A stretch of 64,000 nt of DNA from Clostridium aminobutyricum (GCF_017255415.1 NZ_JAFJZZ010000001.1:868001-932000); one strand, 5' to 3'; shown: positions 46,449 to 54,864, numbered from the stretch's first letter. Numbers and translations: made by a program. The notes: generated by a model not told the origin, from the sequence alone.

Positions 46449-47048
46449 CTATTCTTTCTTTTGCTCCGTTTGTTTCGAGGCCACCGGCTCTTTCTTTAGC
46501 CCTGTTTCAGTTTTATTGACCATCTGATCGTTTACAAACGCAACACTGATTTCGTTTGATTCACCCCAGTTGTATTCCTTCATGGAAAGCCCATCCACTT
46601 CGGTAGAAGAGATTTCTTTTCCTTCTTCTCCAAGTAAAGTTACAACATTCTTATAACTGTCACCAATACTAATTCTTAAATAATTTACGTAGGAAACTTC
46701 ACCTATGGGGTTCTCTTCAACGGCAGAGTCCGTAGTACCTTCGGGTGATTTGGAATGAGAGCTCTCTTCCTTTTCTGAATCTGCATTCTGTTCTGTTTTC
46801 GTATGAGCGCTCTTCTTCGTATCTTCATGGCTTCCGCCCTTGAAAAAGAATGTATACGCTGCAAATCCGGTACCAAGAAGTACAATAACCAAAACAGCGA
46901 TTATGATCAACTTTTTTTTGCTTTTCCCCAGTTTCCCTGTTTTTTCCTTTTTGGGTTCTTTTTCTTTTCTCGGTTTCTTTTCCTTCTTAGTCTTTTCTTT
47001 CTTTGGTTTTTTTTCTTTTTTTGGTTTTTCTTTTTTCGCCCCTCGCAT
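46449..47048 (-). CDS. Membrane-anchored protein with Lys-rich tail and BLIP-like domain
   Basis: 199 residues. Residues 1-~45 are almost purely Lys/Glu/Pro (KKEKPKKEKKPKKEK...), cytoplasmic and probably unstructured. Residues ~47-70 form one membrane helix (LIIIAVLVIVLLGTGFAAYTFFF). An acidic/Ser linker is followed by a ~65-residue domain (ISIGDSYKNVVTLLGEEG...EVDGLSMKEYNWGESNEISVAFVNDQM) of the BLIP/SmpA (DUF3862-like) fold. Same strand as motB and 66 bases downstream, so possibly in its transcript. Role unknown. Confidence 0.75.
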   Translation of the reverse strand: MRGAKKEKPKKEKKPKKEKTKKEKKPRKEKEPKKEKTGKLGKSKKKLIIIAVLVIVLLGTGFAAYTFFFKGGSHEDTKKSAHTKTEQNADSEKEESSHSKSPEGTTDSAVEENPIGEVSYVNYLRISIGDSYKNVVTLLGEEGKEISSTEVDGLSMKEYNWGESNEISVAFVNDQMVNKTETGLKKEPVASKQTEQKKE

Positions 47049-47114
47049 ACATTCCTCCAGCCGATTATGACTCTATTGAAAAGCACTGAATTTAGAAAGA
47101 GAATCATACGTCCA

Positions 47115-47891
47115 TTATTGACTTACCACCTGATTTTCCAGATTATTATACTTATCACTTAGAACAATAATATCAATACGCCTGTTTTTCGACTTTCCTT
47201 CTGCCGTCGAATTATCCGCAATTGGCCTATATTCTCCATATCCCACCGCCATCAGTTTCCCTGGCGAAAAATTACATTTATCAACAAACAGTTTTACGAC
47301 ACTGGTCGCTCTTGCTGTAGATAATTCCCAATTCGAAGGATATTGCTCGGAGCTCATCGGCACATTGTCTGTATGACCTTCAATACGGATATAATGATTG
47401 ATTGTAGTCATCATACTAGCTACCGCTATCAAAGCGTCCTTCTTCTCCGGTTTGATTCGTGCACTTCCCGGATCAAACAGAATAGCATTATTAAAACTAA
47501 TAACCAAACCACGCATATCAATCTTTGTTTTTACAGAACTAGTCATCCCTTCACTTTCTATCTTCGCATCAATTTGAGCCTTCAATTTTTCCAGACTCTC
47601 TAGTTCTTCCTCTCCCATGAAACTCTGTATCGCCGCATCGGACACACTCGTTACGGAAGTTGTTCCCTGCGTCACTTCAGTATTGGGAAAGGAGGACATC
47701 GCTGAGCTTTTGCTCATCATCTGCTCCGTAAATTCTTCAGACATTTGCTGTGCTTTTGCTTGATCTACCTGACTAACAGCAAAAAGAACGATGAAAACGG
47801 CTAACAGTAAAGTCATTAAATCGGAATATGGAAGCAACCACGCTTCCCCACCTTCTTCTTCATGAGGTTTATGTTTCTTCTTTTTTGACAT
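47115..47891 (-). CDS. motB: Flagellar motor protein MotB
   Basis: 258 residues. One N-terminal membrane helix with the proton-channel Asp in AWLLPYSDLMTLLLAVFIVLFAVS. The OmpA/MotB peptidoglycan-binding domain covers ~130-245 (IRIEGHTDNVPMSSEQYPSNWELSTARATSVVKLF, NRRIDIIVL). Anchors the stator to the wall. Linked to motA by a 12-base gap. Confidence 0.93.
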   Translation of the reverse strand: MSKKKKHKPHEEEGGEAWLLPYSDLMTLLLAVFIVLFAVSQVDQAKAQQMSEEFTEQMMSKSSAMSSFPNTEVTQGTTSVTSVSDAAIQSFMGEEELESLEKLKAQIDAKIESEGMTSSVKTKIDMRGLVISFNNAILFDPGSARIKPEKKDALIAVASMMTTINHYIRIEGHTDNVPMSSEQYPSNWELSTARATSVVKLFVDKCNFSPGKLMAVGYGEYRPIADNSTAEGKSKNRRIDIIVLSDKYNNLENQVVSQ

Positions 47892-47903
47892 ACTTTCACC
47901 TCC

Positions 47904-48689
47904 TTATTCCTGCTTTTCCTGCTCAGAGAGTTTCTTTTGCATCGCTGGTGACAGCGTAGCAAGCAATTTTTCCTTCAGTATAAAAGGGGAATCCCCTTTT
48001 TGTATGGATAATAAGCCCTGCACAATCATGTTTTTCTGCATAACTTCTTCTTGGCTTTTAACTTTCAATTTTTTTGCAAATGGATTCCATAAAACATAAC
48101 CGGTAAATATACCGAGAATCGTTGCTATAAATGCAGCTGCAATTGCTTCAGCCATTTTTTCTGTATCATCTATATGGGACATGGCGGCTATCAAACCAAA
48201 CACAGCTCCCAAAACACCTAGCGTTGGAGCATACATTCCAGCCGATGAAAATATGCTCGCATTTACCTCATGCCGCTTTTCCATTGCCTCTATTTCAGAT
48301 TCAAGAATTTCTTCAATAATGTCTTCTCCCATACCGTCAACAACCATACGAATACCTTTTTTTATAAAAGGATCTGGAATATCTTCCACCTTACTCTCTA
48401 ATGACAACAGTCCTTCTTGTCTGGCTGATCTCGATAAATTAACCATTAATTCAATAAGATCTGCTTCAGACATTCTCTTTTGTTGTGTAAAAAGAATTTT
48501 AAATAACTTTCCTAAGCATTTAAGATTTTTCCCAGGGTATGAATTTAAAATAGTAGCAGCTGTACCGACAAAGATTACAAAGAGAGCAGCAGGATTTAAA
48601 AAAACAGAAAAGCTAATATGTTTAAAAATCATAGCTCCAACTACAGAAACAATGCCGACGATAATGCCAAGTAGTGTAGTAAGTTCCAT
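47904..48689 (-). CDS. motA: Flagellar motor protein MotA
   Basis: 261 residues, four membrane helices with a large cytoplasmic loop between helices 2 and 3. Loop residues SRSARQEGLLSLE (charged, rotor-interacting) and PTLGVLGAVFGLIAAMSHIDD (conserved Pro of helix 3) are typical. MotA forms the stator with MotB. AGGAGG ahead of ATG. No other flagellar genes are nearby, so the flagellar regulon is elsewhere; ion specificity (H+ or Na+) is not resolvable. Confidence 0.93.
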   Translation of the reverse strand: MELTTLLGIIVGIVSVVGAMIFKHISFSVFLNPAALFVIFVGTAATILNSYPGKNLKCLGKLFKILFTQQKRMSEADLIELMVNLSRSARQEGLLSLESKVEDIPDPFIKKGIRMVVDGMGEDIIEEILESEIEAMEKRHEVNASIFSSAGMYAPTLGVLGAVFGLIAAMSHIDDTEKMAEAIAAAFIATILGIFTGYVLWNPFAKKLKVKSQEEVMQKNMIVQGLLSIQKGDSPFILKEKLLATLSPAMQKKLSEQEKQE

Positions 48690-48842
48690 ATTTCCTCCTT
48701 TTATTCGACAAGTTTTGACTATGTTTTTTATAATATCACATATTTATGGACTTGCACAATTATTATTTATTTAATTCTCAGCCATTTAGGTTAATATCTT
48801 AAAGAATGCTTAGTTTTCCCAGTTTTCTCGCCTTCTGAGACT

Positions 48843-48877
48843 AAAAAAAGACGTGAATTAATCGTTCTCACGCCCTT
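48843..48877 (-). terminator. Terminator of the NYN-OST-HTH gene
   Basis: CGTGA (48852-48856) pairs with TCACG (48868-48872), then TTTTTTT on the minus strand. The stem is short; 75 bases past the stop. Confidence 0.6.
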
Positions 48878-48949
48878 TGATTCATGTGTTATTTTCATCT
48901 TATTTATATCATACCAAATTGATAAATCATTCATTAATACTTGTACCAT

Positions 48950-49810
48950 TTAGAGAACCTTTTCTTTATTCCTTATATATACATGTTCCACATTTTTATC
49001 TTCATTAGATACCCTTTTTTCGATCTCAAAAACATATAAGGATTCTATAAAAGGTACAAATTTTTTGTAGCCGAAATTTCTGACATCAAAATCTGGGAAT
49101 CTTTGATTAAGCAAACTTCCTAAGAAGCCTAAAAAAAGCCACCCATCATCAGCAGACTTTTCATTAATTAATGACACAATGGCATTTTTCACCGCATCAA
49201 CATTAGCACCAGAATTTTCTTTCTCACTCATTAACAATTCGACCTGAACATTTTTTTCGCTAGAATCTTGCTCAATTTCAACGTCATTATTATTTTTCTT
49301 CTTCTCTTCTTTCATCCTTTTCTCAACTGTTTCGGGAATACTCTCAACGTTATTAACTTCTTCTCTCTCATGTTCATATAACAAATCTAAATATATAAAT
49401 TTATTACAAGCATTAATAAAAGCTTTCGCTGTCTTTTGCTCACCCATTCCAAATACAAATATTTCAGATTCTCTCAATCTTGTTGCTAGTCTTGTAAAGT
49501 CACTATCAGAAGTCACGAGACAAAATGAGTCTATATTCCCATTATATAATAAATCCATTGCGTCTATTATAAGTGCTGAATCGGAAGAATTTTTACCTGT
49601 AGTATTATTATATTGATGAACAGGTACCATCGCATTTTCTATAATAACACTTTTCCATGAAGATAGAACTGGTGAAGCAAAATTCCCATAAATACGCTTA
49701 TACTTAATTACACCGACCGCAGAAGCTTCCCTTATAATAGTATCTATATATTTATGAGAAACATTTTCCGCATCAATTAATATCGCTACTTTGTAACTCT
49801 CATCCTGCAT
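48950..49810 (-). CDS. NYN-domain nuclease-like protein with OST-HTH domain
   Basis: 286 residues. Residues ~5-145 are a NYN/LabA-type PIN-like nuclease domain: AILIDAENVS, NNTTGKNSSDSALIIDAMDLLYNG and LVTSDSDFTRLATRLRE give the conserved acidic residues of a metal-dependent RNase. A charged linker with a coiled-coil stretch (ETVEKRMKEEKKKNNN) leads to an OST-HTH/LOTUS domain (~205-286; VSLINEKSADDGWLFLGFLGSLLNQRFPDFDVRNFGYKKFVPFIE), an RNA-binding fold. It likely cleaves or sequesters RNA; natural target unknown. Starts after GGAGGT. Confidence 0.83.
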   Translation of the reverse strand: MQDESYKVAILIDAENVSHKYIDTIIREASAVGVIKYKRIYGNFASPVLSSWKSVIIENAMVPVHQYNNTTGKNSSDSALIIDAMDLLYNGNIDSFCLVTSDSDFTRLATRLRESEIFVFGMGEQKTAKAFINACNKFIYLDLLYEHEREEVNNVESIPETVEKRMKEEKKKNNNDVEIEQDSSEKNVQVELLMSEKENSGANVDAVKNAIVSLINEKSADDGWLFLGFLGSLLNQRFPDFDVRNFGYKKFVPFIESLYVFEIEKRVSNEDKNVEHVYIRNKEKVL

Positions 49811-50005
49811 ATCTTAGACCTCCCTTATTACCAATACCCTTACGGTTATACATATGTTCATTTAATCCAATATTAAACGATAACATTATGACTATAATTA
49901 TTATGAGATTTTTTACAAAATTAAATATATAGAATTAATTAACTAAATTCAGAATACATCCAAGCGAGGACATATCAGTAAATTGAAGAATGAACACAAT
50001 ATATA

Positions 50006-50086
50006 TTATTTATGTTTATACCCTGTATAAATCGTCATCATTAAAGAAAATACCATAACCCATGTCCAAAATTTGTGTTTTTTCAT
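50006..50086 (-). CDS. 26-residue membrane microprotein
   Basis: ATG nine bases after AGGAGG, ending TAA. Peptide MKKHKFWTWVMVFSLMMTIY plus TGYKHK. A KKHKFW start, one hydrophobic helix of ~15 residues and a basic GYKHK end make a compact single-pass membrane peptide. From memory it resembles the small DUF6219-type proteins of Clostridia, but that is not verified. It lies alone in the gap between the NYN gene and the ZinT-like gene, too short for the ORF list. Confidence 0.6.
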   Translation of the reverse strand: MKKHKFWTWVMVFSLMMTIYTGYKHK

Positions 50087-50243
50087 TCAACTTCGCCTCC
50101 TGAAGGATAATTTATCTTTTTCTACATAAATATGTCATATTATATTTAACTATAGCATTTATAGCATTTCAATTCAACTTTTTTCAATAAACCACATAAC
50201 TTATATGTCTTGCTGGTGGATTTTTTCTATATTTTCATCCTGT

Positions 50244-50295
50244 TTTAAAGGGGGAACAAAAGGCATTTTAATGCTCATTTGTTCCCCCAAATTTA
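50244..50295 (-). repeat. Repeated hairpin element, copy 1 (after ZinT-like gene)
   Basis: 11-base perfect stem GGGGGAACAAA (50250-50260)/TTTGTTCCCCC (50278-50288) with an inner GCAT/ATGC stem and the conserved AAATGAGCAT (minus). It lies ~55 bases downstream of the ZinT-like gene and may act as its terminator. Similar to 52397-52446 and, more loosely, 57317-57367. Confidence 0.65.
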
Positions 50296-50349
50296 ACTCT
50301 CTAAATTGAGTTTATTAAAAACTTTTTTAAAAGATAATAGCATGGACAC

Positions 50350-51093
50350 CTATGACTCTTGCTCCAGATTTTCTGTGCAGAATAACTCAATTGCCTTGTT
50401 AACCATTGTCGCATCGGCGTTAACGGGTATCCCAGCTGCCATCCAATATGCGTAGTTACCGGCATCATACTTAGTCAATGCTTCGAGATCACTTCCATAT
50501 CGGAATTCAATATGATAAGTTGTAGCCGGCGTATCCGGTGCCAGCATCATATATGTAAATTCACCGGATGCTTCATCGGCACTCTGAAATTGATAAAATC
50601 CCATATTTTCATCATAACCAATATAATGATAGCTATGAGAAAATACTTCGTTGCCATTTGCATCGATACCACTGATTTTATCACCGTCAAAAGTCACTTG
50701 CTGAACATTCTGAGTGAAGTCACAATTAAACGAAAAACGATCCGAATCTTTATATTTATCAACAGCCTCCTGACCATATACCGTTCCGGAAACACTGGCT
50801 TTCAACGTATTCACTGCATCCTGCGCTTTTTCTTTTCCGACTATTGCAGCGCAGCTATCCAGCCAATCCTGATCGTATTCCGCCGCTAAGGCTTTATCCC
50901 ATAGTTGTCCATAGGTACCCGAAAGATTCTTCAGGAGCTGTTCGGCTTCTTCTTTGTCATGCTTTTGTGCACTTTCCGTTACCGATACCTTTTCTGCATC
51001 ACTGTTCTGTTTATCGGTATTGCTTACACAGCCTGTAAATAGATTCAAGACCAGCATGGTTGCCATCAATAAGATCGCTAATGTTTTCTTCAT
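50350..51093 (-). CDS. ZinT-like lipoprotein (metal-ligand residues reduced)
   Basis: 247 residues; signal peptide with lipobox FTGC. A ~40-residue Lys/Glu/Ser linker leads to a ZinT-fold C-terminal domain from ~55 on: LSGTYGQLWDKAL, then beta-strand pairs VFSHSYHYIGYDENMGFYQF and TTYHIEFRYGSDLEALTKYDAGNYAYWMAAGIPVN. Classical ZinT uses three His for zinc (the FSDH and HFHI motifs); only one His remains in TTYHIEF, and the FSDH site reads MLAPDT. Metal binding, if any, must differ. AGGAGG before ATG and a DtxR-like operator immediately upstream. Confidence 0.7.
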   Translation of the reverse strand: MKKTLAILLMATMLVLNLFTGCVSNTDKQNSDAEKVSVTESAQKHDKEEAEQLLKNLSGTYGQLWDKALAAEYDQDWLDSCAAIVGKEKAQDAVNTLKASVSGTVYGQEAVDKYKDSDRFSFNCDFTQNVQQVTFDGDKISGIDANGNEVFSHSYHYIGYDENMGFYQFQSADEASGEFTYMMLAPDTPATTYHIEFRYGSDLEALTKYDAGNYAYWMAAGIPVNADATMVNKAIELFCTENLEQES

Positions 51094-51110
51094 ATCGTAA
51101 TATCCTCCTT

Positions 51111-51140
51111 TTTCTTAGTTAGCTTATTCTAACCAAGAAA
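51111..51140. promoter_or_regulatory. DtxR-like operator upstream of ZinT-like gene
   Basis: TTTCTTAGTTAG (51111-51122), N6, CTAACCAAGAAA (51129-51140): 12-base arms with one mismatch. The core GTTAG-N6-CTAAC has the same half-sites and spacing as the feoA operator at 38348-38369. It ends 18 bases upstream of the ATG. Confidence 0.6.
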
Positions 51141-51243
51141 AAGTATATCAATATTTTTTCATTCCTTCTACTCCAAAACATCCATTTATGCTCCAAAAAG
51201 GCAACAATTTCCTGAATAATGGTTTTCTAAACGATAAACTATA

Positions 51244-51885
51244 TTATCTATTTTTATATCGCATATAAGAAAATACAACCGGTATGATCACCATCAATAG
51301 TGTTACAGTCAAAAATGCAATGAATTTCCAAAAATCAGGAAGAAATGCCGTTAATACCATTACTAAACCGCCTATTACCCAAATCTTACCGGCAAATCTA
51401 TGGGTTTCATACCATACCTGTTCACTGGCTAATGTCCAACTGGTTTTGATTCCAACCATGTAATTGTGCTTGAATTTGGGCATCATGTTCCCTAGGAATA
51501 CAAACAATGCCCCCATCATAACAGGCATTATGGTGGCCATATGAACATCTTTGCCAAAAGCCGCAGCAATGGTTATGACTTCGATTACAAACATAATAAG
51601 TCCGACTATAAATATGATCTGATAGTAATAGTTCTTAAAGCTCTCATAATTGTCTCTTTTAGGATCAATCCGTCGGCAGACTTCTGCAATAATCTGAAAA
51701 ATGAAAATCACTGCAGGTGCTAAAAATATCGTATATTTACTGCCGTAATCATCGATCTCTCCCGCTACATTAAAGTGCATCGGTATTTGTTCCGGTAAAA
51801 CAGGTAATGCGATGCATGCTACTATAGTAGCTATGGCGAACAGTACCCATGTTTTTAAATTGTATCTGCAAAATAAATATTTCAT
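51244..51885 (-). CDS. sdpI: SdpI-family immunity protein
   Basis: 213 residues with about six membrane helices. N-terminal DUF1648-like part (ALPVLPEQIPMHFNVAGEIDDYGSK) and the SdpI domain (MVGIKTSWTLASEQVWYETHRFAGKIWVIGG). In Bacillus subtilis SdpI both protects against the SdpC toxin and sequesters the repressor SdpR. No sdpABC toxin genes are seen here. Same strand and 33 bases downstream of sdpR, so co-transcribed. Confidence 0.87.
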   Translation of the reverse strand: MKYLFCRYNLKTWVLFAIATIVACIALPVLPEQIPMHFNVAGEIDDYGSKYTIFLAPAVIFIFQIIAEVCRRIDPKRDNYESFKNYYYQIIFIVGLIMFVIEVITIAAAFGKDVHMATIMPVMMGALFVFLGNMMPKFKHNYMVGIKTSWTLASEQVWYETHRFAGKIWVIGGLVMVLTAFLPDFWKFIAFLTVTLLMVIIPVVFSYMRYKNR

Positions 51886-51918
51886 CCTAACGCCCTTCCT
51901 CTCTTTTTATTTTTTATA

Positions 51919-52179
51919 CTATTCTTTCAGTCCTGCAACCCAAGACATTACTTCTTCTACTACAGATAAATTCAATTCATAATAGATATATTTGCCTACT
52001 TTTCTGTCTACTATTAATCCGGCATTCTTTAAAATGGTTAAATGATGAGAAATAGTAGCTCCAGTCATATTAAAGTGTTCCACTATTTCCCCAGCAGATA
52101 GGCTGCCCGATTTAAGCAATTGTAAAATTTCTCTTCTAGTAGAATCAGATAATGCTTTAAAACTTTCTTGAAATCCCAC
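51919..52179 (-). CDS. sdpR: SdpR-like ArsR-family repressor
   Basis: 86 residues, GTG start seven bases after GAGG. Winged helix of the ArsR/SmtB type: DSTRREILQLLKSGSLSAGEIVEHFNMTGATISHHLTILKNAGLI, no metal-binding Cys. The autorepressor SdpR family is the best match and the pairing with SdpI supports it. Two near-identical palindromes upstream (52252-52269 and 52315-52334) are likely self-operators. Confidence 0.88.
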   Translation of the reverse strand: MGFQESFKALSDSTRREILQLLKSGSLSAGEIVEHFNMTGATISHHLTILKNAGLIVDRKVGKYIYYELNLSVVEEVMSWVAGLKE

Positions 52180-52251
52180 TTTAATACCTCAACTTTTTCA
52201 TTTTAATTACTATAACTCTTTCCCTAATCACACCAATTATATCTTTTTATA

Positions 52252-52269
52252 TTTAGATATTTTTCTAAA
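52252..52269. promoter_or_regulatory. SdpR operator 1
   Basis: TTTAGA-TATTTT-TCTAAA (52252-52269), six-base arms, six-base spacer. A further TCTAAAT half-site at 52272-52278. Same arms and spacing as operator 2. Confidence 0.55.
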
Positions 52270-52314
52270 CGTCTAAATAAATTATATGCATTTCTAATTA
52301 TCCCGTCAAGTGTT

Positions 52315-52334
52315 ATTTAGATATTCTTCTAAAT
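52315..52334. promoter_or_regulatory. SdpR operator 2
   Basis: ATTTAGA-TATTCT-TCTAAAT (52315-52334): perfect seven-base arms with the same spacer length as operator 1. Confidence 0.55.
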
Positions 52335-52396
52335 GATTTTATTTGTTTTACACTGGAGCGTTCTGTGGCTCTTTACCAAGCTATACTTCACCCCAA

Positions 52397-52446
52397 TTTA
52401 AAGGGGCAAAAAACGACTTTTTTACGCTCATTTCCTGCCCAAATTC
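52397..52446 (-). repeat. Repeated hairpin element, copy 2 (after potD)
   Basis: TTTAAAGGGG...GCTCATTT..TGCCCAAATT on the plus strand, about 75% alike to copy 1 by eye, with the AAATGAGCGT core on the minus strand. It lies ~52 bases downstream of potD. GGGCA/TGCCC can close the stem. Confidence 0.55.
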
Positions 52447-52496
52447 ATTCTCAAATCATAATTTGTTATCATTTAATACAATGGTTTATGTTTCAT

Positions 52497-54071
52497 CTAT
52501 TTCTCCTTCAAACCATTCGTTGCTCTGAGATATCCCGGTTTTATCGGTTTCCTGAATATTTTATAACGATAAATAAAAGCAAAAATCAACATTAACGCCA
52601 GACAAATCATAGCAAATGCTTTCAGCCAGGTTGCCTGTGGTACCTGATCAAAATTAAAGCATCTTACATTAATCCACATCTGATTCAGTTTCGCATTGAT
52701 ATCATCCGGAAAATACCCCATTACCGCGCTCCGGTCAACAATCTCTTTCGGAGGATATTGAGCAAATAGCTGTCGTTTTTCCTGATCCGCCGATGCCGTA
52801 AGTGTATATCGGGAATCCTTATTATCCCCACTAAAGAAATACCCCATCGGATATTCTATCGTATCGTTTTCATCTTCCGATTCATAGTTCCATTTGACAT
52901 ATTCATAAATCAACGAATCATCTCCGCCCGAGATACTGGATGTATAGCCGATATAATACATATTTCTGATTACATTATCCGGTCTGGATATAAAATTGAT
53001 AAACGCTTCTGCCGCTTTCTGCTTCTCCGGATTGCCTTTTATTCCCGACTTCAGCATGACCCAACCATCCAGCCATAGGTTCGTACATTCCTCCGGAACA
53101 GAATAATTCAAGGATAAACCTTCTTCTTCCGCTTGATCCATCGCATATACGCCGTCTCCGGACCACTGTAAATTGGCCACAATTTTTCCGGTAACCATAT
53201 CCGATTTTCCGCTGTCAGTTTCAAAAGCATATACATTTTGTCTGATTTCCTGCAATAAATCTTCCGCCTTTTCAATGGTTTGCGGACTCGTATCGTTCAG
53301 AACCTTCGCTAAATTTGCGGAGTAATCCGCACTGCTTCTAAATTCTTTGCTGAGCAATAAATTCTTATTTAAGATAGCCAGCGCAGGGAAATACGATTCC
53401 CTTGCACTGTCTTTTATGGTTACTCGTTTTGCATAAGTAGGATTGGCGAGAATCGACCAAGTGGAGGCATCTTCCTCGCTGACCTTTTCTGGATTATATA
53501 CGATTCCAATGGTTCCCCACATGTATCCCGCCGCATAAGAACTCCATGTTTTTCCGTCAATCTTATTGCGGTTAAAAATTTCTTTAATATACGGCGATAC
53601 GCCTTTTGCATAATAATTATACTGATTCGCTGTGTCAAAAAAATCCGTCGACAGTGGCTGAAGCATGTTCTCTTTCAACAATTTTGAGAACATATATTCA
53701 GACGGACAGACAAGATCATAGGTTTCTCCGAGAATAATCTTACTGTATAAATCCTCATTGGTACCAAAAGTGGAATATTCCACTTTCACCTGTTTCCCAT
53801 AGGTATCATAATACCAGTCTTCAAAATCCGAAATCAGGCCATTTTTACTGGTAATCGTCTCGCTGTCGAGATCAATCGCTTCATCATCTCCCCAGTCGCC
53901 TTGATCGATATATTCCTCCCAGTTGCCGATTTTTAAAACGATGGGTTTGTCACTCGCTGCACACGCCTCAGATAGCTGAGCTGGAAGAGATAATAGTATT
54001 GCCAGGGAAATCAATCCCAGAAGCAGCAAAGGATGCTTTCTGGTTTTGGCTTTACATTTCATTTCTGCCAT
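52497..54071 (-). CDS. potD: Spermidine/putrescine-binding protein with C-terminal membrane anchor
   Basis: About 524 residues from the second in-frame Met (54071; AGGTG upstream); the first at 54080 is possible. Signal peptide of residues ~15-40 (LLLLGLISLAILLSLPAQL), no lipobox Cys at the cleavage. The binding domain begins VLKIGNWEEYID, with a YDLVCPSEYM motif and a WTSP-like VNLWLDGWVM region. After residue ~480 a membrane helix (AFAMICLALMLIFAFIYRYKIF) follows, so it is tethered by its C-terminus instead of by lipid. Overlaps potC, so it closes the potABCD operon. Confidence 0.87.
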   Translation of the reverse strand: MAEMKCKAKTRKHPLLLLGLISLAILLSLPAQLSEACAASDKPIVLKIGNWEEYIDQGDWGDDEAIDLDSETITSKNGLISDFEDWYYDTYGKQVKVEYSTFGTNEDLYSKIILGETYDLVCPSEYMFSKLLKENMLQPLSTDFFDTANQYNYYAKGVSPYIKEIFNRNKIDGKTWSSYAAGYMWGTIGIVYNPEKVSEEDASTWSILANPTYAKRVTIKDSARESYFPALAILNKNLLLSKEFRSSADYSANLAKVLNDTSPQTIEKAEDLLQEIRQNVYAFETDSGKSDMVTGKIVANLQWSGDGVYAMDQAEEEGLSLNYSVPEECTNLWLDGWVMLKSGIKGNPEKQKAAEAFINFISRPDNVIRNMYYIGYTSSISGGDDSLIYEYVKWNYESEDENDTIEYPMGYFFSGDNKDSRYTLTASADQEKRQLFAQYPPKEIVDRSAVMGYFPDDINAKLNQMWINVRCFNFDQVPQATWLKAFAMICLALMLIFAFIYRYKIFRKPIKPGYLRATNGLKEK

Positions 54072-54864
54072 TCTTCGCACCTGCCTTTCTGTCGGTAGTA
54101 ATGTTGCTTATCAGTACGGCAAAGAGAATGACCGCAAAAATGACTGTAGACAATGCCCAAAGTGCGGTTTTTAACTCGGTATGAGAGCCTCTTGTCGCAT
54201 TGACCACATAGGTACTGATGGTATCAAAGGTTGCAGGCTTGGTATAAGTCGTAATGAAATAATCATCCAAAGAAAGTGTTACAGCCAATAAAAATCCGGC
54301 AATAATCCCCGGAATAATCTGTGGAATTACTATTTTTATTAAAGCCTGTGTTGCACTTGCACCTAAATCCAGTGCAGCTTCGTAAAGATTATGATCCATT
54401 TGTTTCAGTTTCGGTACAACAGAAAGATAAACAAATGGAGAAGCCATCACCACATGACCGATGATCAACGGGATAAAAGTGTCTTTATCCATGCCAAAAA
54501 CAACAATCAGTAATACACAGATAGAAAATCCGGTTACTACATCTGCATTCACAACAGGAATCTGATTGGATGTTGCCACAAATCCTTTCATTCCTTTTTT
54601 TGAATAAAAAGTACCGATAGCCCCCATGGTTCCCAGAATGGTAGAAATGATTGCACATTTCAACGCCAGGGACAAGGTTCCCAGAATCATTTCATGTAAC
54701 TCTGGTGTAGTAAAAAGCGTCACATAATTTTGAAGGGAAAAATGGCCCGATGCGCCAATCGTCGGCGTATCCAAAAAGCTATAGACCGCCAGAATCAAAA
54801 TCGGGAAATAGATAAAAAGCAATACCATTCCAAGCCACGCCGAACTACATATTTTCTTCATCAT
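54052..54864 (-). CDS. potC: Spermidine/putrescine ABC permease PotC
   Basis: 270 residues, six membrane helices. The EAA loop LYEAALDLGASATQALIKIVIPQIIPGIIAGFLLAVTLSLDDYFIT is characteristic of PotC. Overlaps potB by four bases (ATGA type) and potD at its end. Confidence 0.93.
   Translation of the reverse strand: MMKKICSSAWLGMVLLFIYFPILILAVYSFLDTPTIGASGHFSLQNYVTLFTTPELHEMILGTLSLALKCAIISTILGTMGAIGTFYSKKGMKGFVATSNQIPVVNADVVTGFSICVLLIVVFGMDKDTFIPLIIGHVVMASPFVYLSVVPKLKQMDHNLYEAALDLGASATQALIKIVIPQIIPGIIAGFLLAVTLSLDDYFITTYTKPATFDTISTYVVNATRGSHTELKTALWALSTVIFAVILFAVLISNITTDRKAGAKNGRNEM

Larger units (their letters stand above)
52180..52496. other. Region between potD and sdpR with operators and a hairpin repeat
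   Basis: Contains two SdpR-type palindromes and hairpin repeat copy 2 (52397-52446). No gene; frames on the plus strand (52343-52595) are not supported by a ribosome site. Confidence 0.55.

Noticed and set aside
46803-47162. Plus-strand frames opposite the Lys-rich protein
   Set aside because: Phe/Leu-rich complement of Lys/Glu codons, no ribosome site.
48700-48760. SigD-type promoter for motA
   Set aside because: A TAAA and a GTCGAATAA segment occur, but the spacing and -10 do not match the consensus.
52343-52595. Plus-strand short frames between sdpR and potD
   Set aside because: No ribosome site; they cover the hairpin repeat and SdpR operator.
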